A program made the position numbers and the translations under genes. The notes under the pieces are model-generated. The model was not told the DNA's origin. It was given only the letters and a program-made list of their open reading frames with translations, and did no database searches. A DNA stretch of 14,268 nucleotides from Streptomyces chattanoogensis (GTDB lineage: Bacteria > Actinomycetota > Actinomycetes > Streptomycetales > Streptomycetaceae): NCBI RefSeq assembly GCF_001294335.1, contig NZ_LGKG01000193.1, positions 1-14,268 on the forward strand, given 5' to 3'. Below are positions 1-6,700 of this stretch, one piece after another (position 1 is the stretch's first letter; each line of letters opens with the position of its first letter).

Positions 1-97
1 GCCCACCACCCCCGCCCACCACCGTCTTCAGCGCGGCGTCAAGCCTCGCTCCCTCTTCGGCACACGCCGAGTAGGACGTGCGGCCAGGGGTTGTCAT
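1..97 (-). CDS. 5' end of an unrecognised gene, cut by the window edge
   Basis: An open frame of 32 codons starts at an ATG (97 to 95, minus strand) and runs off the left edge with no stop. A textbook Shine-Dalgarno site, GGAGG, ends five bases before the ATG. The codons mostly end in G or C, as expected for a Streptomyces gene. The visible peptide begins MTTPGRTSYSACAEEGARLD and then passes through AALKTVV into a glycine run. I do not recognise the family, and too little is visible to suggest a function. The gene is divergent from the regulator operon on the other strand, so the two may share control in the 112-bp gap. The SD site and absence of stops are direct observations; that it is a gene is a moderately confident inference. 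Confidence 0.55.
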   Translation of the reverse strand, partial: MTTPGRTSYSACAEEGARLDAALKTVVGGGGG

Positions 98-209
98 GGC
101 ACCCTCCTTGCCTCTCTGTAGTGCTACGACTACCGGGGAGGTTCAGCGTGGCCCGTTCCTGGGAACCATTCAACCTGTTGGTAGAGAACGAAAGGTTGGC
201 GAACAGGTC
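98..209. promoter_or_regulatory. Divergent intergenic control region
   Basis: This stretch separates the minus-strand gene ending at 97 from the plus-strand regulator. It holds a candidate promoter TTGCCT (108-113), 17-base spacer, TACCGG (131-136), only loosely like the consensus. It also has a widely spaced inverted repeat, ACCTGTT (173-179) and AACAGGT (202-208), immediately before the regulator start. DUF5753 regulators are often thought to act on their own loci, so this repeat is a reasonable operator or mRNA-structure candidate. None of this is more than pattern matching. Confidence 0.3.
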
Positions 210-213
210 GTGA
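148..213 (+). CDS. Putative 21-codon leader peptide coupled to the regulator
   Basis: A GTG at 148 is preceded by a perfect Shine-Dalgarno site GGGGAGG (135-141) with a six-base gap. The frame reads 21 codons, starting (with Met for the GTG) MARSWEPF and ending ERLANRS. It stops at TGA 211-213, which overlaps the GTG start of the regulator (210) as GTGA. The regulator start has only a weak site of its own, so it may depend on ribosomes finishing this ORF. The same GTGA junction links the regulator to the DUF397 gene downstream. No homologue is recognised; the peptide could be a leader with no function beyond coupling. Ribosome profiling would settle whether it is translated. Confidence 0.45.
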   Translation: MARSWEPFNLLVENERLANRS

Positions 214-1049
214 ATCGCAAGGAGTTGAACCCGGACGCCTCGCCCCAAGCGGCTTACGGGGCGCGTTTACGCAGTCTGCGGGAAGCGCGCGGCTGGACCC
301 AGGATGACCTGGCCGAACGCATGGAATATTCCAGCGTGCATATTTCAGCGGTGGAAACTGGTAGGAAGCCTCCGACCCTTCGATTCTCGCGTAATGCGGA
401 CCGCGCCCTCGGCATCCAGGATCAGGGCGCAGACACATTCGAGTACGAGTTCCGCGAACTTCGGCAGGGCTCCATGCTGGAGGGTTTCCCCGAGTACGTC
501 GGGTGCGAAGGCCGAGCCGCGGAGATCCGGCTGTTCGAGATCGGGATCATCCCTGGGCTTCTCCAGACACCGGAGTATGCAGAGGTGCTCGCCGACAGCG
601 CCGTCAAGCGAGGAGCCATCACCACTGAGCAGGCGCACGAGCGGGTGGCGCTCGTCGCGGAGCGGCAAGCCGCGCTCATTCGCCCGTCTTCACCCCTGGT
701 TTTTGTGATGCTGGACGAAAGCTGTATCCGTCGGCCCATCGGCGAACCCACCGTAATGGAGGCCCAGTTGGCGCGGCTGGTCGAGTTCGCCGAGCTGCCG
801 AACACTGTGCTCCAGGTTGCCCCGTATGACATGGGCGCGCGTCGTACGTTCAACCTGCCGCTCTACATCCTGACGATGCCGGATCGCTCACTCATGTCGT
901 ATGCCGAGTCCGCGCACCGGGGGCATCTCGAAAGGGAAAGTTCGGTCGTACTGCCCTTGTTGACGGCCTACCATCAACTACAGGCCGAAGCCTGCTCGCA
1001 GGCGGCATCTGTGGCCGTGGTCAACCAGTTGCGAAAGGGTACCCCGTGA
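210..1049 (+). CDS. XRE-family HTH regulator with DUF5753 domain
   Basis: This 279-residue protein has an N-terminal lambda-repressor-type HTH at about residues 15-70 (YGARLRSLREARGWTQDDLA, then HISAVETGRKPP). A DUF5753 domain spans about 95-270, with the typical IPGLLQTPEYA segment near 114-124. This is the common Streptomyces regulator type that pairs with small DUF397 proteins, as in the WhiJ-like and Scr1/Scr2 pairs, some of which influence development and antibiotic production. The GTG at 210 was chosen because family members begin close to the residues VNRKEL and run 270-290 residues. The frame stays open to an ATG at 78, but that extension looks unlike the family and would overlap the divergent gene's start. 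The DUF397 gene overlaps the stop by four bases. The coding sequence is visibly AT-richer than its neighbours, which suggests horizontal exchange of the cassette. Direct targets cannot be read from sequence. Confidence 0.9.
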   Translation: MNRKELNPDASPQAAYGARLRSLREARGWTQDDLAERMEYSSVHISAVETGRKPPTLRFSRNADRALGIQDQGADTFEYEFRELRQGSMLEGFPEYVGCEGRAAEIRLFEIGIIPGLLQTPEYAEVLADSAVKRGAITTEQAHERVALVAERQAALIRPSSPLVFVMLDESCIRRPIGEPTVMEAQLARLVEFAELPNTVLQVAPYDMGARRTFNLPLYILTMPDRSLMSYAESAHRGHLERESSVVLPLLTAYHQLQAEACSQAASVAVVNQLRKGTP

Positions 1050-1255
1050 CGACCGATTCCCCCCGCTGGTTCAAGTCCTCGTACAGCGACAACGGCGGCG
1101 CCTGCATCGAGGTTGCCGCAAACCTGGTCGCTTCGCGCGGCGTGGTTCCCGTCCGTGACTCCAAGGACCCGGGCGGTCCGGTTCTGGATTTCTCCGCCGG
1201 TGCGTTCTCGTCTTTCGTGGCGGGCGTGAAGGCTGGAGAGCTCGGCGCCATCTGA
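1046..1255 (+). CDS. DUF397 domain protein, partner of the HTH regulator
   Basis: This 69-residue protein has the DUF397 signature: WFKSSYSDNGGACIEVA near the N-terminus, then VPVRDSKDP and a C-terminal FSSFVAGVKAGEL. It starts at a GTG that overlaps the regulator's TGA (GTGA, 1046-1049), so translation is probably coupled and the two products made in proportion. DUF397 proteins almost always sit beside an XRE/DUF5753 gene in Streptomyces. The pair has been described as toxin-antitoxin-like or as a regulator with a modulating partner; which applies here cannot be told from sequence. No membrane segment or catalytic motif is visible. It is the last gene of its operon and is followed by a strong hairpin. 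Confidence 0.9.
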   Translation: MTTDSPRWFKSSYSDNGGACIEVAANLVASRGVVPVRDSKDPGGPVLDFSAGAFSSFVAGVKAGELGAI

Positions 1256-1277
1256 TCCACGGCTGGGTACCCGGAAT

Positions 1278-1319
1278 GCGCCCTCTGTAGGGCCCCTGCG
1301 CGGGCCGTACAGAGGGCGC
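1278..1319 (+). terminator. Stem-loop terminator of the HTH/DUF397 operon
   Basis: Arms GCGCCCTCTGTA (1278-1289) and TACAGAGGGCGC (1308-1319) pair perfectly over 12 bp. Five more pairs (1291-1295 with 1302-1306) follow a single mismatch, and the loop is six bases. There is no U-tract, which is common for Streptomyces terminators. It lies 22 bases after the DUF397 stop. Confidence 0.75.
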
Positions 1320-1446
1320 TGTGGTGCACAAGGGTGTCGCCCACGCCTGAGTGCGGGCAGCGATGGTCGGCCTCAGTGAGTGCGGCCTGCCCTCGTATGG
1401 CCGGGCGTGCCCGACCACCTCGCGGGCGCGCGGATTCCGGCCGAAA

Positions 1447-1452
1447 TAGACT
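1447..1452 (+). promoter_or_regulatory. -10 box TAGACT of a probable leaderless transcript
   Basis: TAGACT ends six bases before the ATG of the zinc-ribbon gene (1459), which would place transcription initiation at or next to the start codon. No Shine-Dalgarno site precedes that ATG, which fits leaderless translation, frequent in Streptomyces. No convincing -35 box is seen, so the promoter is tentative. Confidence 0.45.
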
Positions 1453-1458
1453 CGTCGC

Positions 1459-1821
1459 ATGAGCGAGAATCTTCCCCCGTGCCCCGAATGCTCGGGTGCA
1501 TACGCCTACGAGATGGGCGCGCTTCTGGTGTGCCCGGAATGCGGGCATGAGTGGACGCCCGCGTCCGGTGATGCCGCGGACGGCACGGAGGGCGCCGAGG
1601 GCACGGTGATCAAGGATGCGGTCGGCAACGTACTGGCCGACGGCGACACCGTGACGGTGATCAAGACCCTTAAGGTCAAGGGCAGCCCGACCGGAATCAA
1701 GGCCGGTACGAAGGTCCGCAACATCCGCCTGGTGGAGGGCGTGGCGGGCCACGACATCGACTGCAAGATCGAAGGTTTCGGGGCGATGCAGCTCAAGTCC
1801 AGCGTGGTCAAGAAGGTCTGA
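1459..1821 (+). CDS. yjdM: PhnA/YjdM family zinc-ribbon protein
   Basis: This 120-residue protein has an N-terminal zinc ribbon formed by C8, C11, C25 and C28 (PCPEC and VCPEC). An acidic, flexible stretch covers about 33-47. A PhnA C-terminal domain follows at about 48-120, with [16 protein letters not shown] and [10 protein letters not shown] as recognisable segments. Size and layout match bacterial PhnA/YjdM proteins of about 110-120 residues. The family was named from proximity to phosphonate genes in E. coli but is not the phosphonoacetate hydrolase sharing the old PhnA name, and its biochemical role is unsettled. The ATG lacks an SD site and is probably leaderless. The gene stands alone, and the parS pair lies 62 bases after its stop. 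Family assignment is confident; function is not. Confidence 0.9.
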   Translation: MSENLPPCPECSGAYAYEMGALLVCPECGHEWTPASGDAADGTEGAEGTVIKDAVGNVLADGDTVTVIKTLKVKGSPTGIKAGTKVRNIRLVEGVAGHDIDCKIEGFGAMQLKSSVVKKV

Positions 1822-1883
1822 CCCGGCGCCTCTGTGCAGCCAGGGTGACCGCTTCCTCGCGCCAACTCTCCGGCGGCGCACGG

Positions 1884-1899
1884 TGTTTCACGTGAAACA
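1884..1899. other. parS site 1 (ParB-binding centromere sequence)
   Basis: The perfect 16-bp palindrome TGTTTCACGTGAAACA matches the bacterial parS consensus in full, and its core GTTTCACGTGAAAC is the reported Streptomyces parS. ParB loads here and spreads to form the segregation complex. In Streptomyces most parS sites cluster around oriC, so this places the window in the origin-proximal region. The site is intergenic. Confidence 0.92.
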
Positions 1900-1907
1900 C
1901 CCTTCCG

Positions 1908-1921
1908 GTTTCACGTGAAAC
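1908..1921. other. parS site 2 (tandem copy)
   Basis: This is a second perfect 14-bp copy of GTTTCACGTGAAAC, 23 bp after the first (start to start). Its flanking bases are G and G rather than T and A, so it matches the 14-bp core but not the extended 16-mer. Two sites this close could load two ParB dimers on nearly the same face of the helix. Confidence 0.9.
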
Positions 1922-1989
1922 GCTCGCCCGCCCCCGGCGAGCGCGCCGCCCGGCCCCGTGACCTGCGGGCAAGAACACACCCGAGAGGC

Positions 1990-2019
1990 GTGACATACCG
2001 CGTGGTACGCGCCGACAAT
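1990..2019 (+). promoter_or_regulatory. Candidate promoter of the acyl-CoA synthetase gene, with a palindrome in the spacer
   Basis: GTGACA (1990-1995; five of six to TTGACA), an 18-base spacer and GACAAT (2014-2019; four of six to TATAAT) form a good housekeeping-type promoter. The predicted transcript start is near 2026, about 35 bases before the GTG. Within the spacer, TACC-GCGT-GGTA (1996-2007) is an inverted repeat that could be a repressor site. No regulator gene for it is evident nearby. Confidence 0.5.
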
Positions 2020-2060
2020 CGCAGCACCACTACCCGTCCGTAACCAAGCGGAGGCACCCG

Positions 2061-3710
2061 GTGCTCAGCACGATGCAGGACGTATCGCTCACGGTCTCGC
2101 GAATTCTGGCCCACGGGTCGACCGTCCACGGTGATGCGCAGGTCATCACCTGGACCGGCGCGGAGCCGCACCGCCGCACCTTCGCAGAGGTCGGCCGCCG
2201 TGCCGCACAGCTCGCCCATGCGCTCACCGACGAGCTCGGGGCGGTGGCCGAGGAGCGCATCGCCACCCTGGCGTGGAACAACGCCGAGCACCTCGAGGCC
2301 TACCTCGCCATCCCCGCCATGGGCGCGGTCCTGCACACCCTCAACCTCCGTCTGCCCGCCGAGCAGCTGACCTGGATCGTCAACCACGCCGAGGACCGCA
2401 TCGTCCTCGTCAACGGCACCCTGCTCCCGCTCCTCGCCCCCCTGCTGCCGCAGCTGCCCACCGTGGAGCACATCGTCGTCATCGGCCCCGGCGACCGGTC
2501 CCTCCTCGCCGATGCCGCCGCACAGGTGCACGACTACGAGGAGCTGCTCGCCGGCCGCCAGGAGACCTACGACTGGCCGGAGATCGACGAACGCGAGGCC
2601 GCCTCCCTCTGCTACACCTCCGGGACGACCGGCGACCCCAAGGGCGTGCTCTACAGCCACCGGTCCCTCTATCTGCACTGCCTCCAGGTCAACAACGCCG
2701 AGTCGTTCGCGCTCGGTCCGCACGACCTCGCGCTGCCCGTAGTGCCCATGTTTCATGTAAATGCTTGGGGCTTGCCGTACGCCGCCTTCATGGCCGGTGC
2801 CTCCCTGCTGATGCCGGACCGCTTCCTCCAGCCCGCCCCGCTCGCCGAGATGATCGCGTCGCTGCGGCCCACCATCGGCGCCGCCGTCCCCACCATCTGG
2901 CAGGGCCTGCTCGGCGAGCTGGACGCCACCAAGCGCGATGTCAGCTGTCTGCGGAGGGTCATCATCGGCGGCTCCGCCTGCCCGCCCGCCCTGATGCGCG
3001 GCTTCCAGGAGCGGCACGGCATCCGCCTCGTCCACGCCTGGGGCATGACGGAGACCTCCCCGCTGGGCTCCGTGGCACATCCCCCGGCCGGCGTCAGCGC
3101 CGAGGAGGAGTGGACCTACCGCGCCACCCAGGGCCGCTTCCCCGCCTCCGTGGAGGCGCGGCTGATCGGCCCCGGCGGCGAGGTGCTGCCCTGGGACGGC
3201 GAATCCGCGGGCGAACTGGAGGTCCGCGGGCCATGGATCGCGGGCGGCTACTTCGGCGGCGCCCAGGGCGAGGCGCTGCGTCCGGAGGACAAGTTCAGCC
3301 CCGACGGCTGGCTGCGCACCGGCGACGTCGGCACCATCACCCCCAACGGCTATCTGACCCTGACCGACCGCGCCAAGGACGTCATCAAGTCGGGCGGCGA
3401 ATGGATCTCCTCGGTCGAGCTGGAGAACCACCTGATGGCCCACCCGGGCGTCGCCGAGGCCGCGGTGGTCGCCGTACCGGACGAGAAGTGGGGTGAGCGC
3501 CCGCTGGCGACGGTGGTGCTGACGGACGGCTCGGCGATCACCTACGAGGAGCTGCAGGCGTTCCTCGGCGAACGGATCGCGCGCTGGCAGCTGCCGGAGC
3601 GGTGGGCGGTGATCCCGGCGGTGCCGAAGACCAGCGTGGGCAAGTTCGACAAGAAGGTGCTGCGGCGGCAGTACGCCGACGGGGAGCTGGACGTGACGCG
3701 GCTGGGGTGA
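2061..3710 (+). CDS. AMP-forming acyl-CoA synthetase (fatty-acid--CoA ligase family)
   Basis: This 549-residue ANL-superfamily enzyme would activate a carboxylic acid as acyl-AMP and transfer it to coenzyme A. The P-loop [10 protein letters not shown] is at 186-195, the substrate-side segment [14 protein letters not shown] at 227-240, GMTET at 328-332, RTGD at 419-422, the hinge segment [15 protein letters not shown] at 436-450, and the catalytic lysine of PKTSVGK at K528. All core motifs are intact and the length is normal. It resembles the FadD/DmdB-like medium- to long-chain subgroup, but chain length cannot be fixed from sequence. GTG 2061 was chosen over ATG 2073 because GGAGG (2050-2054) lies six bases upstream of it. 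It appears monocistronic, with a promoter upstream and a shared palindromic terminator downstream. Likely role: cytoplasmic fatty-acid or other carboxylate catabolism. Confidence 0.93.
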   Translation: MLSTMQDVSLTVSRILAHGSTVHGDAQVITWTGAEPHRRTFAEVGRRAAQLAHALTDELGAVAEERIATLAWNNAEHLEAYLAIPAMGAVLHTLNLRLPAEQLTWIVNHAEDRIVLVNGTLLPLLAPLLPQLPTVEHIVVIGPGDRSLLADAAAQVHDYEELLAGRQETYDWPEIDEREAASLCYTSGTTGDPKGVLYSHRSLYLHCLQVNNAESFALGPHDLALPVVPMFHVNAWGLPYAAFMAGASLLMPDRFLQPAPLAEMIASLRPTIGAAVPTIWQGLLGELDATKRDVSCLRRVIIGGSACPPALMRGFQERHGIRLVHAWGMTETSPLGSVAHPPAGVSAEEEWTYRATQGRFPASVEARLIGPGGEVLPWDGESAGELEVRGPWIAGGYFGGAQGEALRPEDKFSPDGWLRTGDVGTITPNGYLTLTDRAKDVIKSGGEWISSVELENHLMAHPGVAEAAVVAVPDEKWGERPLATVVLTDGSAITYEELQAFLGERIARWQLPERWAVIPAVPKTSVGKFDKKVLRRQYADGELDVTRLG

Positions 3711-3719
3711 GGCCGCTCC

Positions 3720-3747
3720 AGGGTGGGGCCCGGCCGGGCCCCACCCT
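3720..3747. terminator. Bidirectional terminator, perfect 28-nt palindrome
   Basis: The interval is one uninterrupted palindrome centred on GGCC at 3732-3735, with outer arms AGGGTGGGGCCC and GGGCCCCACCCT. It sits in the 40-bp gap between two convergent stop codons (3710 plus, 3751 minus), so one structure can end both transcripts. It has no U-tract on either strand. Confidence 0.85.
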
Positions 3748-3750
3748 CCG

Positions 3751-6700
3751 TCAGTTCGTGCCGATCTTGGCCAGCAGGTCGACGATCCGGGCCTGCACCT
3801 CGGCGCTGTTGGAGCGCTCGGCCAGGAACAGCACCGTCTCACCGGCGGCGAGCCGCGGCAGCTGGGCCGGGTCCATGTCGGCGGAGGTGTAGACGACCAG
3901 GGGGGTGTGGTCCAGCAGCCCGTTCGCGCGCAGCCAGTCGACGATGCCGGCCCGGCGGCGGCGTACCTGCATCAGATCCATGACGACGAGATTCGGCCGC
4001 ATCTGCGTCGCCAGGGTGACCGCATCGGCGTCCGCTCCGGCCCGTGCGACCTGCATTCCGCGCCGCTCCAGCGAGGCCGTCAGGGCGCCCGCGATGTCGT
4101 CGTTCTCCTCGATCAGCAGCACCCGCGACGGATGGTTCTCGTTGTCGCGCGGCGCGAGCGCCTTGAGCAGCACGGCGGGGTCGGCGCCGTAAGCGGCCTC
4201 CCGGGTGGCCTGCCCCAGACCGGCGGTCACCAGGACCGGGACCTGGGCGGCACCCGCCGCCTGGCGCAGCGACTGCAGCGCGGTACGGGTGATCGGCCCG
4301 GTCAGCGGGTCGACGAACAGCGCCGCGGGGTACGCTGCGATCTGCGCGTCCACCTCCTCACGGGAGTTGACGATCACCGGGCGGTAGCCGCGGTCGCTCA
4401 GCGCCTGCTGGGTGGCGACGTCCGGCGCCGGCCAGACCAGCAGCCGGCGCGGATTGTCCAGCGGCTCCGGCGGCAACTCGTCGTCCATCGGCAGCTGCGG
4501 ACGGTCCATCACCTCTATGGCGCCGTTCGGCCCGTCCAGCGGTTCGGGCCCCTCGCTGCCCTCGTCGGGCGCGGAGATGGCGAACGCGCGGCCCTCACCG
4601 GCGTCCATCAGACGCGGCTGCGGCGGGGACTGCGGCTGCGGCGTGGCGGCCGGCTGGGGCTGCTGCGGAGGCTTGGCCTGGCGGACCGGCTGGGCCCCGG
4701 GCTGCTGCGCCCCCGCCTGGGGGCGGGCGTCCGCGGCCGTGGCGCGCTCGTCGTCCCGGCCATGCCGCTCCTGGGGCGCGGCGAGCTTACGGCGGCGGCC
4801 GGAACCGGCGGAGGTACCACCGGGCGGCGTGCTGCCGGGGGGCGCGGCCGGGCGCTGCTGGTCGGCGATCTGCTGGGCGAACGGAACGCCCTGCCCGAGG
4901 GTGCGCACGCTGAAGGCCCGCCCGTGGGACTGCCCCGCGGCGGGGCCTTCCTCACCGGAGGCGGGCGGCAGCGGCTGCCGGGCGGCGGGGACGGCGGCCT
5001 GGCCCTGCGGGGGCACGGGGGCCTGCGCCGCCTGGGCCTGGGGCTCCTCGGCGGGGCTGGGGCGCCCGCGCCTGCGGCCCGTGGGGGCAGGCGCGGCGGG
5101 GGTGGCGGTAGTGGCACCGTCCGCGGTCCGGTCCGGGGTCGGTGCGACACCGGCGGCCGTGCCGGTCACCATGCCGGTCTCGGCCGTCGGCTCGGTCGGC
5201 TGTGCCACCAGCCCCTCCGGGCCCGCCACGAACGTGCCGGACGCCTCGGAGTCGGCCATCGCGGCCGCCGCCCGCTCCTCGGCCGCGGCGCGCCGGGCCC
5301 GGCGCCGGCCGGTCCCCTGCCCGTCCTCGGAGCCGGCGGCCGCCTCCAGCTCGAACCCGGACCGTGCGCCGGGCGGGTCACCTGCGCCGTCGGCGGCCGG
5401 CCGCCGCGCCCGGCGGCGTCCCGTACCGGCACCGTCCTGCGCCCCGTTCGCCTGCGCGGGCACCTGCCCGGCAGCTGCGGGAAGTGCGGGCAACGAGGAC
5501 TGCGACGACTGCGAGGACTGCGGGGTCCGATCGGCCGCGGCAGGCGGCAGCGCAAAGGCGGTACGCGCACCGGCCGGCGCCAGCGCCTCCGCCGAGCGCC
5601 CGCCCGGCTGCTGGCCGTTCGGCGGTACGGGAGCCTGCGCGGCCCGCTCCGGCGCCTCGGCCAGCGCCCGCCGGGCCCGCCGCCCGGCCGGCTGCACGGG
5701 TGCCAGTCCCTGCGGCGGCACCTGCGCCTGGGCCGGAATCTGCGGCTGTCCCTGCCCGGCACCCGTAGCGTCACCGGCCCCGCCCGGACCGTTCGCACCC
5801 TTGGGCGCGCCGCCGGATCCGGCCGCGCGCACCTCCCCGGCACTGCCCGCACCGGTCGTCTCTCCGCTCGTCTGGCCCGAACCCGCCGGAAGGGCCGGCG
5901 CGCCGTCCTCCGGCGCCCCCTGCCGTGCCCGGCGCCGTCCGCTCGGCGGTACGGGCTCGGCCCCCGCCATGCCCGACGGCAGCCCCGTACCGTCCGCGCC
6001 CGGCGCACCGCCCTCGGCAGCACCGGCCGCGGCACCCTGCTCCGCCCCCGAGTGGCGCGCCCGGCGCCGCCCGGTCGGCTGCGCACCGCCGTCCGTACCG
6101 GAGGCACCGGACGGAGCGGACTCCCCGGCGGCAGCGCCCTGGCTCTCGCCCCCCTCGCCCGCATCGGCCCCGGCCGGCTGCGTCCCCCGCGCCCGCCCGG
6201 CCGGCACCGGCATCACCGTCGTGCCCTGGCCGGGCGTTGCGTCGACCCGGTCCGCCTTGTCGGCCGCAACACCCTTGTGCGCTTTGTCCGCCCCCGGGCC
6301 GTCCGTGGCCACCGGCAGTTCCAGCACATACGCGCTGCCGCCCTGGCCGCCGGGCACCTCATGCGTCTGCAGCAGGCCGCCGTGCTGCCGCACGATCCCG
6401 CGCACCAGCGGCTCATGGACCGGGTCACCGCCGCCGAACGGGCCGCGCACCTCGATCCGTACGACATCGCCGCGCTTGGCGGCCGCCACCACGATCGTCG
6501 AGTCGCCGGGGATCGGCCCCGTACGCCCGCCCGCGCCCGCCCCGCCGGTACCGACCGGCATCCGGCCCGTCGAGTCCACGCCCGCGACATCGGCGATCAG
6601 ATGCGACAGTGCCTGCGCCATCCGGTCCGCGTCGACCGTGGCCTCTATCGGGGGCGCATGCACCGCGAACTGCGCCCGGCCCGGCCCGATCAGCTCGATC

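Noticed and set aside
78..209. An N-terminal extension of the DUF5753 regulator to ATG 78 or 96
   Set aside because: The added residues do not look like the family, ATG 96 overlaps the divergent gene's ATG, and the GTGA junction at 210 gives a better-supported start.
2273..3496. A 407-codon plus-strand frame inside the acyl-CoA synthetase gene
   Set aside because: An Arg/Pro/Gly-rich out-of-frame shadow of a gene with all family motifs intact.
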